Shown here piece by piece: positions 43,790 to 52,566 of a DNA stretch of 64,000 nt. Under the pieces are notes generated by a model. The model was not told where the DNA came from and searched no databases. It worked only from the letters and a program-made list of their open reading frames with translations. Within the stretch, counting starts at the first letter, position 1. Each line of letters opens with the position of its first letter. The stretch is from Roseisolibacter agri (lineage in GTDB: Bacteria > Gemmatimonadota > Gemmatimonadetes > Gemmatimonadales > Gemmatimonadaceae), in the NCBI RefSeq assembly GCF_030159095.1, contig NZ_BRXS01000009.1:41411-105410 (forward strand). The letters run 5' to 3'. The position numbers and the translations under genes were made by a program.

Positions 43790-45040
43790 CTAGCGGTAGA
43801 GCAGCACCGACGCGCGGTCGCGCGCGAACGCCGCCGCCTCGCGGTCCCACGCGTCGAGCAGCGCGGGGAGCGTCCCGCCCTCGATCGCCTTCCGCACCTG
43901 GTCGGAGCCGGTCAGGCGGTCGATCGACGGGCGCCACTCGAACTCCGTCGGGTGCCGGCGGCGGATCGCGTCGATCGTGAGCAGCGCGGTGCGCACCGGG
44001 CGGTACGCCTGGCGGTCCGTGACGGCGATGCGCAGCGCGGGGATCGTCAGCCCCGGATGCTTGGCGGCGGTCGCGGCCACCGGCATCGTGATCGCCTCGA
44101 AGCGGACGCCGGGGAAGCTGCGCGCGTTCAGCGTCGCGGCGACGCCCGGCGCGTCGAGGTACGGCGCGCCGAACTGCTCGAACGGGCGGTCGGTGCCGCG
44201 CCCCTCCGTGAGGTTCGTCCCCTCGAAGTAGACCGTGCCCGGGTAGCTGTTGAGCGCCGCCAGCGAGCGGAGGTTGGGCGACGGGTTGATCCAGGGGAGC
44301 CCCGTGTCGTCCTGCCACTGGCCGCGCCGCCAGCCGGTCACGCGCGCGACGTACAGGTCCGCGCCGATCCCGAACCTCGTGTTGAAGAGCGTCGCCAGCT
44401 CGCCGACCGTGAGACCATGGCGCGCCGGGATCGGGTACTTGCCGACGAACGAGAAGAAGCCCGGCTTGATGAGCGCGCCCTCGACGATCTCGCCGCCGAT
44501 CGGGTTGGGGCGGTCGAGCACGACGAACGGGATCCCCTTCCGCTTCGCGGCCTCCATCGCCAGCGCCATCGACGAGACGTAGGTCCAGGTGCGCCCGCCG
44601 ACCTCCTGCAGGTCGTAGAGGATCACGTCGACGTCGCGCAGCATCGCCTCCGTGGGGGCGCCGTCCTCCGCCTTGTAGAGCGAGTGGATCGGGACGCCGG
44701 TCTTCTGGTCGACCTCGTCCTCGATCTTCTCCCCGGCCTGCACGGTGCCGCGGATCCCGTGCTCGGGCGCGAGCAGCGCGACGAGCTCGAGCTGCGGGTG
44801 CGCCGCGACGAGGTCCACGAGCGGGACGCGGTTGCGGTCGATGGCGCCGTGGTTCGTGAGCAGCGCGACGCGCTTGCCGCGGAAGCGCGCGGGCACGTCG
44901 GCGAGGAAGGTCTCCAGCCCGGGACGGACGACGGCGGCGGCCGGGCTGGCGTCGGCGGCGGGCCCGGGCGACGGTCCCGGTGCCGGGGAGGGCGCGCAGG
45001 CGGCGACGAGCAGCAGGACGGCGGCGGCGAGCGCTCTCAC
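43790..45040 (-). CDS. Exo-beta-N-acetylmuramidase NamZ-like (DUF1343) lipoprotein
   Basis: 416 aa from GTG 45040, chosen because the lipoprotein signal (LLLVAACAPS) begins there. DUF1343 landmarks: GKRVALLTNHGAIDR, LLAPEHGIRGTVQAGE, VDVILYDLQEVGGRTWTYVSS, VVLDRPNPIGG, NLTEGRGTDRPFEQFGAPYL. Bacillus NamZ, the characterised member, removes terminal MurNAc from peptidoglycan fragments, so a role in wall turnover or scavenging is likely. The downstream small membrane gene starts 41 bp after the stop. The divergent DUF4097 gene starts 150 bp away. Confidence 0.9.
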   Translation of the reverse strand: MRALAAAVLLLVAACAPSPAPGPSPGPAADASPAAAVVRPGLETFLADVPARFRGKRVALLTNHGAIDRNRVPLVDLVAAHPQLELVALLAPEHGIRGTVQAGEKIEDEVDQKTGVPIHSLYKAEDGAPTEAMLRDVDVILYDLQEVGGRTWTYVSSMALAMEAAKRKGIPFVVLDRPNPIGGEIVEGALIKPGFFSFVGKYPIPARHGLTVGELATLFNTRFGIGADLYVARVTGWRRGQWQDDTGLPWINPSPNLRSLAALNSYPGTVYFEGTNLTEGRGTDRPFEQFGAPYLDAPGVAATLNARSFPGVRFEAITMPVAATAAKHPGLTIPALRIAVTDRQAYRPVRTALLTIDAIRRRHPTEFEWRPSIDRLTGSDQVRKAIEGGTLPALLDAWDREAAAFARDRASVLLYR

Positions 45041-45189
45041 GCGGGCTCCGGATGCGGGGAGTGGGGCAGGGCGACTGGGACGCGCGTCCAACTTAGGCAA
45101 ACCATCCGCGGGTCGCGCCTGTCCCAGGGAGGAGCGCCCGGACCCGCCGGGCGCGCCTCGCCGCGACTTCACGTCCGCCCGTCCGTGCC

Positions 45190-46089
45190 ATGCGCCGACT
45201 CCCCGTCGTTCTCTCCCTCGCGCTCGCCGGCGCGTCGGTCGTCGCGGCCGCGCCGCGGTCGCTCGTCGCGCAGCGCTACGGCGCCGACGACTACACCGCG
45301 CCCCGCGCCGCCACCGTGGACGCCCGCGGCGCTCGGCGCCTGGAGGTCGAAGGGAAGGCCGGCGGGCTGCGCATCCGCGGCGTGGACGGGCTGACCGAGG
45401 TGCGCGTGCGCGGCACCGCACGCGCGTCGCGCCGCGAGTGGCTGGAGGAGATCCGGCTCGTCGCGCGCCGCGAGGGCGACGCGGTGGTCGTGCGCGCCGA
45501 CATCCCCGACCGCGAGTACGGCTGGAGCGACGGCAACCACTCCCGCGCGCTCGACCTCGTGCTCGAGGTGCCGCGCGGCATCGCGGCCGACGTCAGCGAC
45601 GGCAGCGGCGAGGTCGAGATCCGCGGCGTCGGCGCGCTCTCCCTCAAGGACGGCTCGGGCGAGATCGACGTCGAGGACGTGGCGTCGGCGCGCATCGACG
45701 ACGGCTCGGGCGAGATCCGCGTGCGCGACGTGCGCGGCGACCTGCGCCTCAACGACGGCTCGGGGAGCATCGACGCGGCGGGCGTGCGCGGCTCGGTCGT
45801 CATCGAGAGCGACGGCAGCGGCGGCGTGGACGTGCGCGACGTCGGCGGCGACTTCACGATCCAGGACGGCCGCGGCCGCGGCGTCACCTACCGCGACGTG
45901 CGCGGGCAGGTGCGCGTGCCGGTGGACCACCGCTCCATCGAGCGCGCGCGCGAGCGGGCCGAGCGCGAGCGGGAGCGGGCGCTGGAGCGTGCGGACCGCG
46001 AGCGGGAGCGCGCCCTCGACCGCGCCGCGCGCGACCGCGACCGGGCGCTGCGCGAGCGGGAGCGGGCGTACCGGCGCACCTGGTACTGA
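45190..46089 (+). CDS. DUF4097 secreted beta-solenoid with Arg/Glu-rich tail
   Basis: 299 aa with a signal peptide (LSLALAGASVVAAAPRSLVAQ). Residues about 130-235 are short repeats of the form (S/L)xxGSGEI (DGSGEVEIRGVGALSLKDG, DGSGEIDVEDV, DGSGEIRVRDVRG), one turn of about 21-23 residues each, as in DUF4097 adhesin-like proteins. The last about 55 residues are an extreme Arg/Glu repeat (RERAERERERALERADRE), likely a single charged helix. It may be envelope-associated, perhaps with a polyelectrolyte role. Confidence 0.85.
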   Translation: MRRLPVVLSLALAGASVVAAAPRSLVAQRYGADDYTAPRAATVDARGARRLEVEGKAGGLRIRGVDGLTEVRVRGTARASRREWLEEIRLVARREGDAVVVRADIPDREYGWSDGNHSRALDLVLEVPRGIAADVSDGSGEVEIRGVGALSLKDGSGEIDVEDVASARIDDGSGEIRVRDVRGDLRLNDGSGSIDAAGVRGSVVIESDGSGGVDVRDVGGDFTIQDGRGRGVTYRDVRGQVRVPVDHRSIERARERAERERERALERADRERERALDRAARDRDRALRERERAYRRTWY

Positions 46090-46104
46090 GCCCGCTCCGC
46101 TCGT

Positions 46105-46917
46105 TCATCGATATCCGAACGCGCGGCCCAGCCGCAGCGACAGCTCCGGTCCCGTGCGCGCGGCATCCAGGCCGCGCCGCACGGGACCGCGCGCGTCGGC
46201 CTCGATCGTCCAGCGACTGACGCGCCCCAGCTCGAGCGCGAGGCCGACGTCCATCAGCATGCCGTCGTGGCGCGCGGCCGGGACGCCCTCGCGGTCGACG
46301 TGCGTCACCATCGGACCACCGCCCGCGCTCAGCACCGGCGTCACCGCGCCCATCGCCGGCAGGCGATATGCGGCGCGCACGAGCCCCGCGATCGACTGCT
46401 CGTAGCGGTGGTCGACGAGGTAGGTCGCCGTGACGCAGCCGAAGAAGCCGCCGCAGCGCGTCTCCTCCGCGAAGCGCTCCGACGTGGCGTTGCGCACGAG
46501 CGCCGCCGCCTCCAGCGACAGCCGCCCGCGCACGGGCACCCGGATCGCCAGCGAGACGTCGTGGTCGGCGCCGCTCGCCAGCCCGGCCGCGACGCGCAGC
46601 CGCGGACGGTCCGGGGCATCGGCGGCGAGGCCGCCCGACCCGGCCCAGACGCCGAGCGCTCCGCCGATGCCGGCTGCGAGCGCGGCGTTGAAGGCGGTCG
46701 CGTCGGAGACGAGCCACCCCTCGCCGCCCGAGCTGATGTACGCGGCCGCGAGCCCGGTGCCGCTCGCGGCGCCCTCCAGCAGCGGGCGCACGATGCTCCA
46801 CGCGCTGCGACGGGTCGGTCTGGGGGCGGCGTCCTGCGCGTGCGTCGCTCCGGGCGCCAGCGCGAGCACGGCGGCGATCAGCGCGGGCGCACCGCGCACG
46901 ATGTGCGTGATGGACAT
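46105..46917 (-). CDS. Hypothetical outer-membrane-type protein
   Basis: 270 aa. The signal peptide ends ATHAQ. Gly-rich amphipathic strands (for example GLASGADHDVSLAIRVPV) and a C-terminal aromatic motif (RLGRAFGYR) suggest an outer-membrane barrel; two Cys lie in CGGFFGC. No family is recognised. It starts 20 nt downstream of the small secreted protein's stop, so the three minus-strand genes here (lipase, 93-aa protein, this one) may form an operon. Confidence 0.6.
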   Translation of the reverse strand: MSITHIVRGAPALIAAVLALAPGATHAQDAAPRPTRRSAWSIVRPLLEGAASGTGLAAAYISSGGEGWLVSDATAFNAALAAGIGGALGVWAGSGGLAADAPDRPRLRVAAGLASGADHDVSLAIRVPVRGRLSLEAAALVRNATSERFAEETRCGGFFGCVTATYLVDHRYEQSIAGLVRAAYRLPAMGAVTPVLSAGGGPMVTHVDREGVPAARHDGMLMDVGLALELGRVSRWTIEADARGPVRRGLDAARTGPELSLRLGRAFGYR

Positions 46918-46936
46918 GGGTCGGGGATGCAGGGAT

Positions 46937-47218
46937 TCAGCGCGGGCGTACGGTCACGCCGATGGCGACCGCGCGTGCCCAGGTGCCGTCGCGGCGCGGC
47001 ACGCGCGTGGGCGACAGGCGCGGGCGGAGCCGGAGGGCGTCCGTACGCTGGGGGCGCTTCGCCTCCGCGGCGCTCGGGCGTACGGCGAGGCGGCGGCCGT
47101 CGTGCGGCAGGGGCATGAGGACGCGCGATCCGGTCGCGGGCGCCGGCTCCTGTGCGGCGGCGGGCAGCCCGCCGCACAGGATCAGGCCCAGCGCGGCCGC
47201 CGGGAGGAGGCGACGCAT
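46937..47218 (-). CDS. Small secreted basic protein
   Basis: 93 aa from ATG 47216-47218. Signal peptide (LLPAAALGLILCGGLPAAAQ), then a short Arg/Pro-rich, strongly basic mature part (SAAEAKRPQRTDALRLRPRL). No family. It begins 12 nt after the lipase stop, so it is probably co-expressed. Confidence 0.6.
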   Translation of the reverse strand: MRRLLPAAALGLILCGGLPAAAQEPAPATGSRVLMPLPHDGRRLAVRPSAAEAKRPQRTDALRLRPRLSPTRVPRRDGTWARAVAIGVTVRPR

Positions 47219-47229
47219 CGCGGCCACCC

Positions 47230-48516
47230 TCACGACGCGGGCTTCACGCCCGTGCCCACCCAGCTCGCCAGCGCCGCGAAGCCGTCCAGCGCCTGCGCGG
47301 CCGAGATGCCGCAGTGGCCGGCACCGAGCGGGGCGCGCTCCAGCAGCATGTTCGCGGTGCCCGTGGCCGTCGCCTTCGCGCGCAGCGCGTCGACGTGGAA
47401 GTACGGCACGGCGGGATCGAAGCGGTTGTGCACCGACACGACCGGCATCCGCAGCTCGCCCGTCGGCGTGAAGTTGTGCGACAGGTAGTTCTCCGCCGAC
47501 GGCGCCATGGTGACGCGCGGGGCGAGCGCGTCGGACTGCGCGATCATCGCGGCGAGGGCCGACGCGGGGATGGGGCCCACCGGCGTGCCCAGCGTGTAGG
47601 TCTCGCCCGCGTTGCCGAACGGCGTGTGCCCGTGCGTCAGGTCGAGGACGTCCGCGATGCCGCGCTGGTGGAACGACAGCGCCGCGTACAGCGAGCCGAT
47701 GAGCGTCGGGACCATGTTCGCGCCGGGCGCGTACGGGAGCGGCGTCTGCCGCGTGCTCGCCATCGCGAACAGGCCGGCGATGTTCGCCTGCGCCGCGCCG
47801 GCGACCATCGGGATGGTGATGGGCTGGTCGGGTGGCGTCAGCGGGCCGCCGGGGATGGACGGGAAGTGGACGTTCGCGAGCGCGCGCACGTGCCCGAGGT
47901 ACTGCGTCTGGAGCAGCGTGCCGCCGACCATCCCGCACATCAGCAGCGCGCCGTCGTACTGCTTCGGGTACCGCTCGGCCAGGTCGAGCGCGACCGCGGC
48001 GCCGAGCGAGTGGCCCATGAGGAAGCTGCGCGTCGCCGGCGCGGGCAGCTCGGCGTTCAGCAGGCCGCGGAGCTGATGCGTGCGCTGCGCGCCGTCCTTC
48101 ACCGCGAAGCCGTTGCGCGAGTACGACGAGGCCGCCACCGCGTAGCCCAGCGCACCGAGCGCCTCGCGGACCGCGTAGAAGCTGTCCTGGTCGGCCATGC
48201 CGACCGGCGCGGTGGCGTCGCGGAAGCCGTGCGCGTAGTAGACGACCGCGCCGTTCCACGTCCGCGGGACGTGCAGCGCGTACTCGGCGCCCGGGCCGGT
48301 CTCGCCCTCGACGATGCGGGCCCAGGGACCGCTCGCGGGCTCGGTGACGACGGCGGCGTCGCCGGCGCGGCGGTCGGTCGGACGGAGCGCGTGCGTCGCG
48401 GTGGGCGAGGTCGCGGCGTCGGCGCAGGCGCCGAGGAGCGTGGTCGTGATCGCGAGCGTCGCGAGATGAATGGACCGACAGACGGTGCGACGGATCCGGC
48501 GGGAAGACGCGGACAT
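47230..48516 (-). CDS. Secreted alpha/beta hydrolase (lipase-type) lipoprotein
   Basis: 428 aa from ATG 48516, with a textbook GGAGG 6 nt upstream. Lipobox LLGACAD. Hydrolase landmarks: WNGAVVYYAHGFRDA, nucleophile elbow LMGHSLGAAVALDLAERYP (Ser in GHSLG), an Asp in RFDPAVPYFHVD, His in LGAGHCGIS. It probably hydrolyses esters of lipids or plant-type compounds in the periplasm or outside. Two small genes follow on the same strand. Confidence 0.85.
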   Translation of the reverse strand: MSASSRRIRRTVCRSIHLATLAITTTLLGACADAATSPTATHALRPTDRRAGDAAVVTEPASGPWARIVEGETGPGAEYALHVPRTWNGAVVYYAHGFRDATAPVGMADQDSFYAVREALGALGYAVAASSYSRNGFAVKDGAQRTHQLRGLLNAELPAPATRSFLMGHSLGAAVALDLAERYPKQYDGALLMCGMVGGTLLQTQYLGHVRALANVHFPSIPGGPLTPPDQPITIPMVAGAAQANIAGLFAMASTRQTPLPYAPGANMVPTLIGSLYAALSFHQRGIADVLDLTHGHTPFGNAGETYTLGTPVGPIPASALAAMIAQSDALAPRVTMAPSAENYLSHNFTPTGELRMPVVSVHNRFDPAVPYFHVDALRAKATATGTANMLLERAPLGAGHCGISAAQALDGFAALASWVGTGVKPAS

Positions 48517-48645
48517 CGTGGGCCTCCGATGATCGTGGGCGGCCGCCGGCTGCGTTCCCTTTCTTGTGGGGTCACCGGCGGCGGGGTAGCGTGAGTCTCG
48601 CCGGGGCCCTTCACAGCCCACTCAAACGCGGATCAAACGGCGTAC

Positions 48646-51279
48646 ATGCTGCGGCTGCGCGCACTGGGGGCGCTCGTCCTGCTGGACGACGAGCGGCCGG
48701 TGGAGGGTCCGATGTCGCAGCGGCGCCGCCTGGCGCTGCTGGCGCTGCTCGCGACCGCCGATCCCGGGATCGGCCGCGACCGGCTGGTGGGCTGCCTGTG
48801 GCCCGAGCAGGACGAGGCGCGGGCGCGGCACACGCTCGCGCAGTGGCTGCACCTGCTGCGGCGCGACCTGCCCGAGGGTGCGGTGGCCGGCACCGACGAC
48901 CTGCGCCTCGATCCGCGGGTGGTGCCGAGCGACGTCGCGGAGTTCCGCGCGGCGCTGGCGCGGGGCGACCACGCGGCGGCGGTGGCGGCGTACGGCGGCC
49001 CGTTCGCGGACGGCTTCGTGCTGTCCGACGCGCCGGGCTTCGAGCGGTGGGTCGAGGACGAGCGGTCGCGGCTGCGGCGCGCGTGGCGCGAGGCGGCGCG
49101 CACCATGGCGGCGCGGCGGCTGGCCGACGGCGACGCCGCGGCGGCCGTGGCGCTCTGGCGCCAGCTGGCGGCGGACGACCCCGCCGACGCGCCGACCGCG
49201 CTGGCGCTGATGCAGGCGCTGGAGGCGTCGGGCGACCGGGCGGGCGCGATCGCGCACGCGCGCGTGCACGCGCGACTGCTGGCGGAGGAGTTCGAGCTGG
49301 AGCCGGACGGCGCGGTGGAGCGCTACGCCGCGTCGCTGCGGAGCGCCCCGCCCCGCGCTGCGGCGCCCTCCGCCGTCGTCGCGGAGCAGTCCGCTCCATC
49401 GTTTCACGCTTCATCGTCCTCCGCCGCACCGTCCTCCGCCGTTCCGTCGTCCTTCCCATCGCGCCCGCGCCGCGGCGCCCTGCTCGGCACACTGCTCCTG
49501 GTCGGGTGCGCGCTCGCCGGCGGTCGCCTCGCCACCGTGCCCGACGCGCAGCGCGCGACGCTGATCGCGCTCGTGACGCGCGACGACCCGGCGCTCGACC
49601 CGCGGCGCGTGGTGGTCGCGCCGCTCGACGACCCGACGCGGGATCCCGAGCTGGCCGCCTTCGGCGAGATGGCCGCGGACTGGACGACGCAGGAGCTGAT
49701 GCGCGACGTCGAGCTGGACGTCGTGGACGCGCGCACGGCCGCGGCGACCGCGCGCCTGGTCGAGCGCTTCCCGCGGCTGCTGCGCAGCGGCGACCTCGCG
49801 ATCGCGCTCGCGCGCGAGACGGGCGCGGGCACCGTGATCGCCGGGCGCTACTACCGTGACGGCGACAGCGTGCGCGTCTCCGCGCAGCTCACCGACGTCG
49901 CGACGGGCGAGGTGCGGCGCTCGCTCCCCGCGATGAGCGGCGGACGCGACGAGCTGTCGCGCTTCGCGGAGCGCCTGGCGCGCCGCGCCGCGGGGCTGGT
50001 GGCGGCGTCGGTGGACACGTCCGCGGCGGGGGCGGGCGTCGGCCGCATGCCGCCGCCGTCGTACGACGCGTACCGCGAGGTACGCGGCGCGTGGGAGCGC
50101 TACTACGTGGCCGACTTCCCCGGCGCCTTCGCGCACACGGCGCGCGCCGCCGCGCTCGACTCGACGTACCGGCTGCCGCTGCTGATGCAGGCGCTCTTCC
50201 ACGCCGAGCAGCGCGCGTGGCCAGGCGTGGACTCGGCGCTGCGCGCGGTGGCGCCGCACGCGCGGTCGCTGACGCAGCTGGAGCAGGCGGCGTTCGACAT
50301 GCTGCGCGCGCAGCTCGCCGGCGACGCGGAGGCCGAGCTGCGCGGCGCCACGGAGCTGGCGCGACAGGCGTCGGGCTCGCCCGAAGCGCACGCGCACGTC
50401 GCGCACGTGGCGGTGAGTGCGGGACGGCCGCACGCCGCGCTGCGCACGCTCGCGACGATGGACCCCACGCGCGGCGTGCTGCTGGTGGTCCCCTTCTACT
50501 GGAACTGGCGCACCGCCGCGCTGCACGCGCTCGGCCGCCACGAGGAGGAGCTGGACGCCGCGCGCCGCGGCGCACGGCTGCAGCCGCACCGCAACGCCGC
50601 GCTCCTGAACCTCGCGCGCGCGCTGGCCACCGCGGGCGACGCGGACGGCGTGCGCGACGCGTCGCGCCGCGCGCGCACCGAGCGGTGGGACGGCGAGGCG
50701 GTGCGCCGGCGCGCGCTGGTCGAAGGGAGTCGCGAGCTGCGCGCGCATGGCCATGAAGGCGACGGGCTGGCGCTGCTCGCGGAGGCGCGCGCGCTGTTCG
50801 CGGCGCGGCCCGCCGACGACGTGGTGACGCTGGAGGCGCGCGCGATCCTCGCGCTGGAGGCGGGCGCGTGGGCGGAGGCGCGCACGCTGGCGACGCGGAT
50901 GCTGGCGCGCGTGCCCGCCGCGTCGCCGTCGGCGCTGGCGGCGTGGGGCGTGGCCGGCGTGGCCGCCGCGCGGCTGGGCGACGCGGCGGGCGCTACGCGC
51001 GCCGACTCGGTGCTCGCGCGCGCGCCGCTGCCCTTCGCGCTGGGACGCGACGCGCTCTGGCGCGCGCGCATCGCGGTCGCGCGCGGAGACCGCGTGACTG
51101 CGCTGCGTCATCTGGAGGCGGCGCTGGCTTCCGGCATGCCCGTCATGCAGGGCCATCCCGGCCACCGCGACGACGCCCGGGAGTTCGACTACGGCGAGGC
51201 GCTGCCGCACGCGGATCCGCTGCTCGCGCCGCTGCACGCGGACGCCGCGTTCCGCCGGCTGCTCGAGCCGCGCGGCTGA
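48646..51279 (+). CDS. SARP-type membrane-anchored transcriptional regulator (BTAD-TM-TolB-TPR)
   Basis: 877 aa. Residues 1-236 form a winged helix-turn-helix plus bacterial transcriptional activator domain (GALVLLDDERPVEGPMSQRRRL, ARHTLAQWLHLLRRDLP, LMQALEASGDRAGAIAHARVHARLL). Residues 249-270 derive from a half palindrome A. TM about 276-293 (GALLGTLLLVGCALAGG). A TolB/CadC-like beta-rich domain (about 310-450: RRVVVAPLDDPTRDPEL, GTVIAGRYYRDGDSVRVSAQLTD) and TPR-like repeats (about 470-870) follow. It would bind DNA inside and sense in the periplasm. Target unknown. It ends 13 bp before a convergent stop. Confidence 0.9.
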   Translation: MLRLRALGALVLLDDERPVEGPMSQRRRLALLALLATADPGIGRDRLVGCLWPEQDEARARHTLAQWLHLLRRDLPEGAVAGTDDLRLDPRVVPSDVAEFRAALARGDHAAAVAAYGGPFADGFVLSDAPGFERWVEDERSRLRRAWREAARTMAARRLADGDAAAAVALWRQLAADDPADAPTALALMQALEASGDRAGAIAHARVHARLLAEEFELEPDGAVERYAASLRSAPPRAAAPSAVVAEQSAPSFHASSSSAAPSSAVPSSFPSRPRRGALLGTLLLVGCALAGGRLATVPDAQRATLIALVTRDDPALDPRRVVVAPLDDPTRDPELAAFGEMAADWTTQELMRDVELDVVDARTAAATARLVERFPRLLRSGDLAIALARETGAGTVIAGRYYRDGDSVRVSAQLTDVATGEVRRSLPAMSGGRDELSRFAERLARRAAGLVAASVDTSAAGAGVGRMPPPSYDAYREVRGAWERYYVADFPGAFAHTARAAALDSTYRLPLLMQALFHAEQRAWPGVDSALRAVAPHARSLTQLEQAAFDMLRAQLAGDAEAELRGATELARQASGSPEAHAHVAHVAVSAGRPHAALRTLATMDPTRGVLLVVPFYWNWRTAALHALGRHEEELDAARRGARLQPHRNAALLNLARALATAGDADGVRDASRRARTERWDGEAVRRRALVEGSRELRAHGHEGDGLALLAEARALFAARPADDVVTLEARAILALEAGAWAEARTLATRMLARVPAASPSALAAWGVAGVAAARLGDAAGATRADSVLARAPLPFALGRDALWRARIAVARGDRVTALRHLEAALASGMPVMQGHPGHRDDAREFDYGEALPHADPLLAPLHADAAFRRLLEPRG
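49391..49456. repeat. Half palindrome A8 inside the SARP-type gene
   Basis: Right-arm sequence of family A, including CATCGTTTCACGCTTCATCG shared with A1, then CCTCCGCCGTTCCGTCGTCC. The left arm and central hairpin are missing. It is translated as a Ser/Ala-rich linker (SAPSFHASSSSAAPSSAV). Confidence 0.85.
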
Positions 51280-51292
51280 CGCGAGTGGCGCG

Positions 51293-52282
51293 CTACGGCC
51301 CCTCGTAGATGATCGGCACGCGCGTCTCGAGGCCGTACGCCGGGAAGCGCGCGATCAGCTGGCCGCCGCCCGCGCGCCGGAAGTGCAGCACGCCGGCCGC
51401 ATCGACGGTCGCGAGCGTCGTGTCGGGGCTCACCCACGTCGGCGCGTCGGAGAGCAGGCGGCCCGTCGCCGGCTCCTCGGCCCACGCCATCAGGCCCACG
51501 GCCTGCGCGGCCGCCAGCGACACGTCGGGCGCGCCGCCCCGCGGCACGTAGACCGAGCGGCCGTTCGAGCGCACCACCCAGACCGCGGGCACGAGGCGCA
51601 GCTCGACCCACTCCGACACGCCGCGGTGCGTGGCGACGACGCTCGTGCGGAGCGGCGGCGCGCCGACGATCGTCTGCGAGCTGCTGCGCGGCGGATAGAC
51701 GGTCCAGGTGGTGTCGGGCGGCGCGGGCGGCGCGGTGTAGCGCCCTTCCGGCGTCAGCGCGCCGATCCTCGGCAGCTGCACCTCGGGATCGAACTGCCAC
51801 GTGACCGTGGGGCGCAGGCGCGCGAGCTGGGTCGTGCGGCCGTACACCATCGTCGTCTGCGCGGCGGTGCCCGCGAGGCGCCCGACCGCGAACGCCACGC
51901 GCGCGAGCTCGCGGCGGCTCGTGTCGCCGGGCGCGTGCAGCGTCGCGTAGGCGCCGCCCGCCATCAGCGCGCGCACCGTCTGCCGCGCGCCGCGTGCCGT
52001 TCGCCCATTGCCCTCGCCATCCGCGAAGCGCGCCGAGAGCGGGTTCACGTCGACGTCGGAGTGCATCGTCCACGCGACGTCGGGTGCGTCGACGCGCCGG
52101 CCGTCGGCGTCGTACGCGGTGACCGTGAGCGTCGTGTCGTCGCCCGGCAGCAGCGCGACGAGCGCGGGCAGTCCCTCGACGCGGGCAACGGGCGCGGGCG
52201 GCGGCGTGGGCTCGCCACCGCACGCGGTGACGAGCAGGAGCGCCGCGAGGCGGGCGAGGAGGGAACGGTGGGCGGACGGCAT
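51293..52282 (-). CDS. Lipoprotein with bacterial-Ig-like repeats
   Basis: 329 aa from ATG 52282. Lipobox LLVTACGG. Beta-rich Big-type stretches: LVALLPGDDTTLTVTAYDADGR and TWVSPDTTLATVDAAGVLHFR. Between them a region of Pro/Thr/Ser and beta strands. Probably a surface or periplasmic structural lipoprotein. It ends 13 bp from the convergent SARP-type gene, so transcription of the two may interfere. Confidence 0.7.
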   Translation of the reverse strand: MPSAHRSLLARLAALLLVTACGGEPTPPPAPVARVEGLPALVALLPGDDTTLTVTAYDADGRRVDAPDVAWTMHSDVDVNPLSARFADGEGNGRTARGARQTVRALMAGGAYATLHAPGDTSRRELARVAFAVGRLAGTAAQTTMVYGRTTQLARLRPTVTWQFDPEVQLPRIGALTPEGRYTAPPAPPDTTWTVYPPRSSSQTIVGAPPLRTSVVATHRGVSEWVELRLVPAVWVVRSNGRSVYVPRGGAPDVSLAAAQAVGLMAWAEEPATGRLLSDAPTWVSPDTTLATVDAAGVLHFRRAGGGQLIARFPAYGLETRVPIIYEGP

Positions 52283-52346
52283 GCGGCGGGGAGGACGACC
52301 CCTCAACCTAACCGCGCCTCCACCCGGCTTCGGTGAGGTCGGTCGC

Positions 52347-52366
52347 CGCCTCATCCGGAGCATCCG
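52347..52366. repeat. Solo half-arm C4 (family C)
   Basis: CCTCATCCGGAGCATCCG at 52349-52366 is the family C right-arm end (compare C1 and C2), without a left partner. It abuts palindrome B4. Confidence 0.6.
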
Positions 52367-52396
52367 TGGCCCAGGGTTCGCCGACCCGGGCCCGGT

Positions 52397-52566
52397 GTGC
52401 CGGACCCGAACGGCAACGGCAGCAAGGATGAAAGTCCGAGAAGATCGGATGACCGCCGATGCTCCTCACGGCGGCGAGGGATCTCGTCCGACACGGAGCC
52501 ATCCGTCGTTATCGGACGTTATCCGATCCTATCCTTGCAATGCCGTTCGCCGTTCGGGTCCGGGGT
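52397..52566. repeat. Long palindrome B4 (family B)
   Basis: Left arm GTGCCGGACCCGAACGGC and AGCAAGGATGAAAG to GCTCCTCACGGCGGCGAGG; right arm ACACGGAGCCATCCGTCG to ATCCTTGCAATGCCGTTCG and TTCGGGTCCGG. The right arm encodes the last residues of the GNAT protein. Confidence 0.9.
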
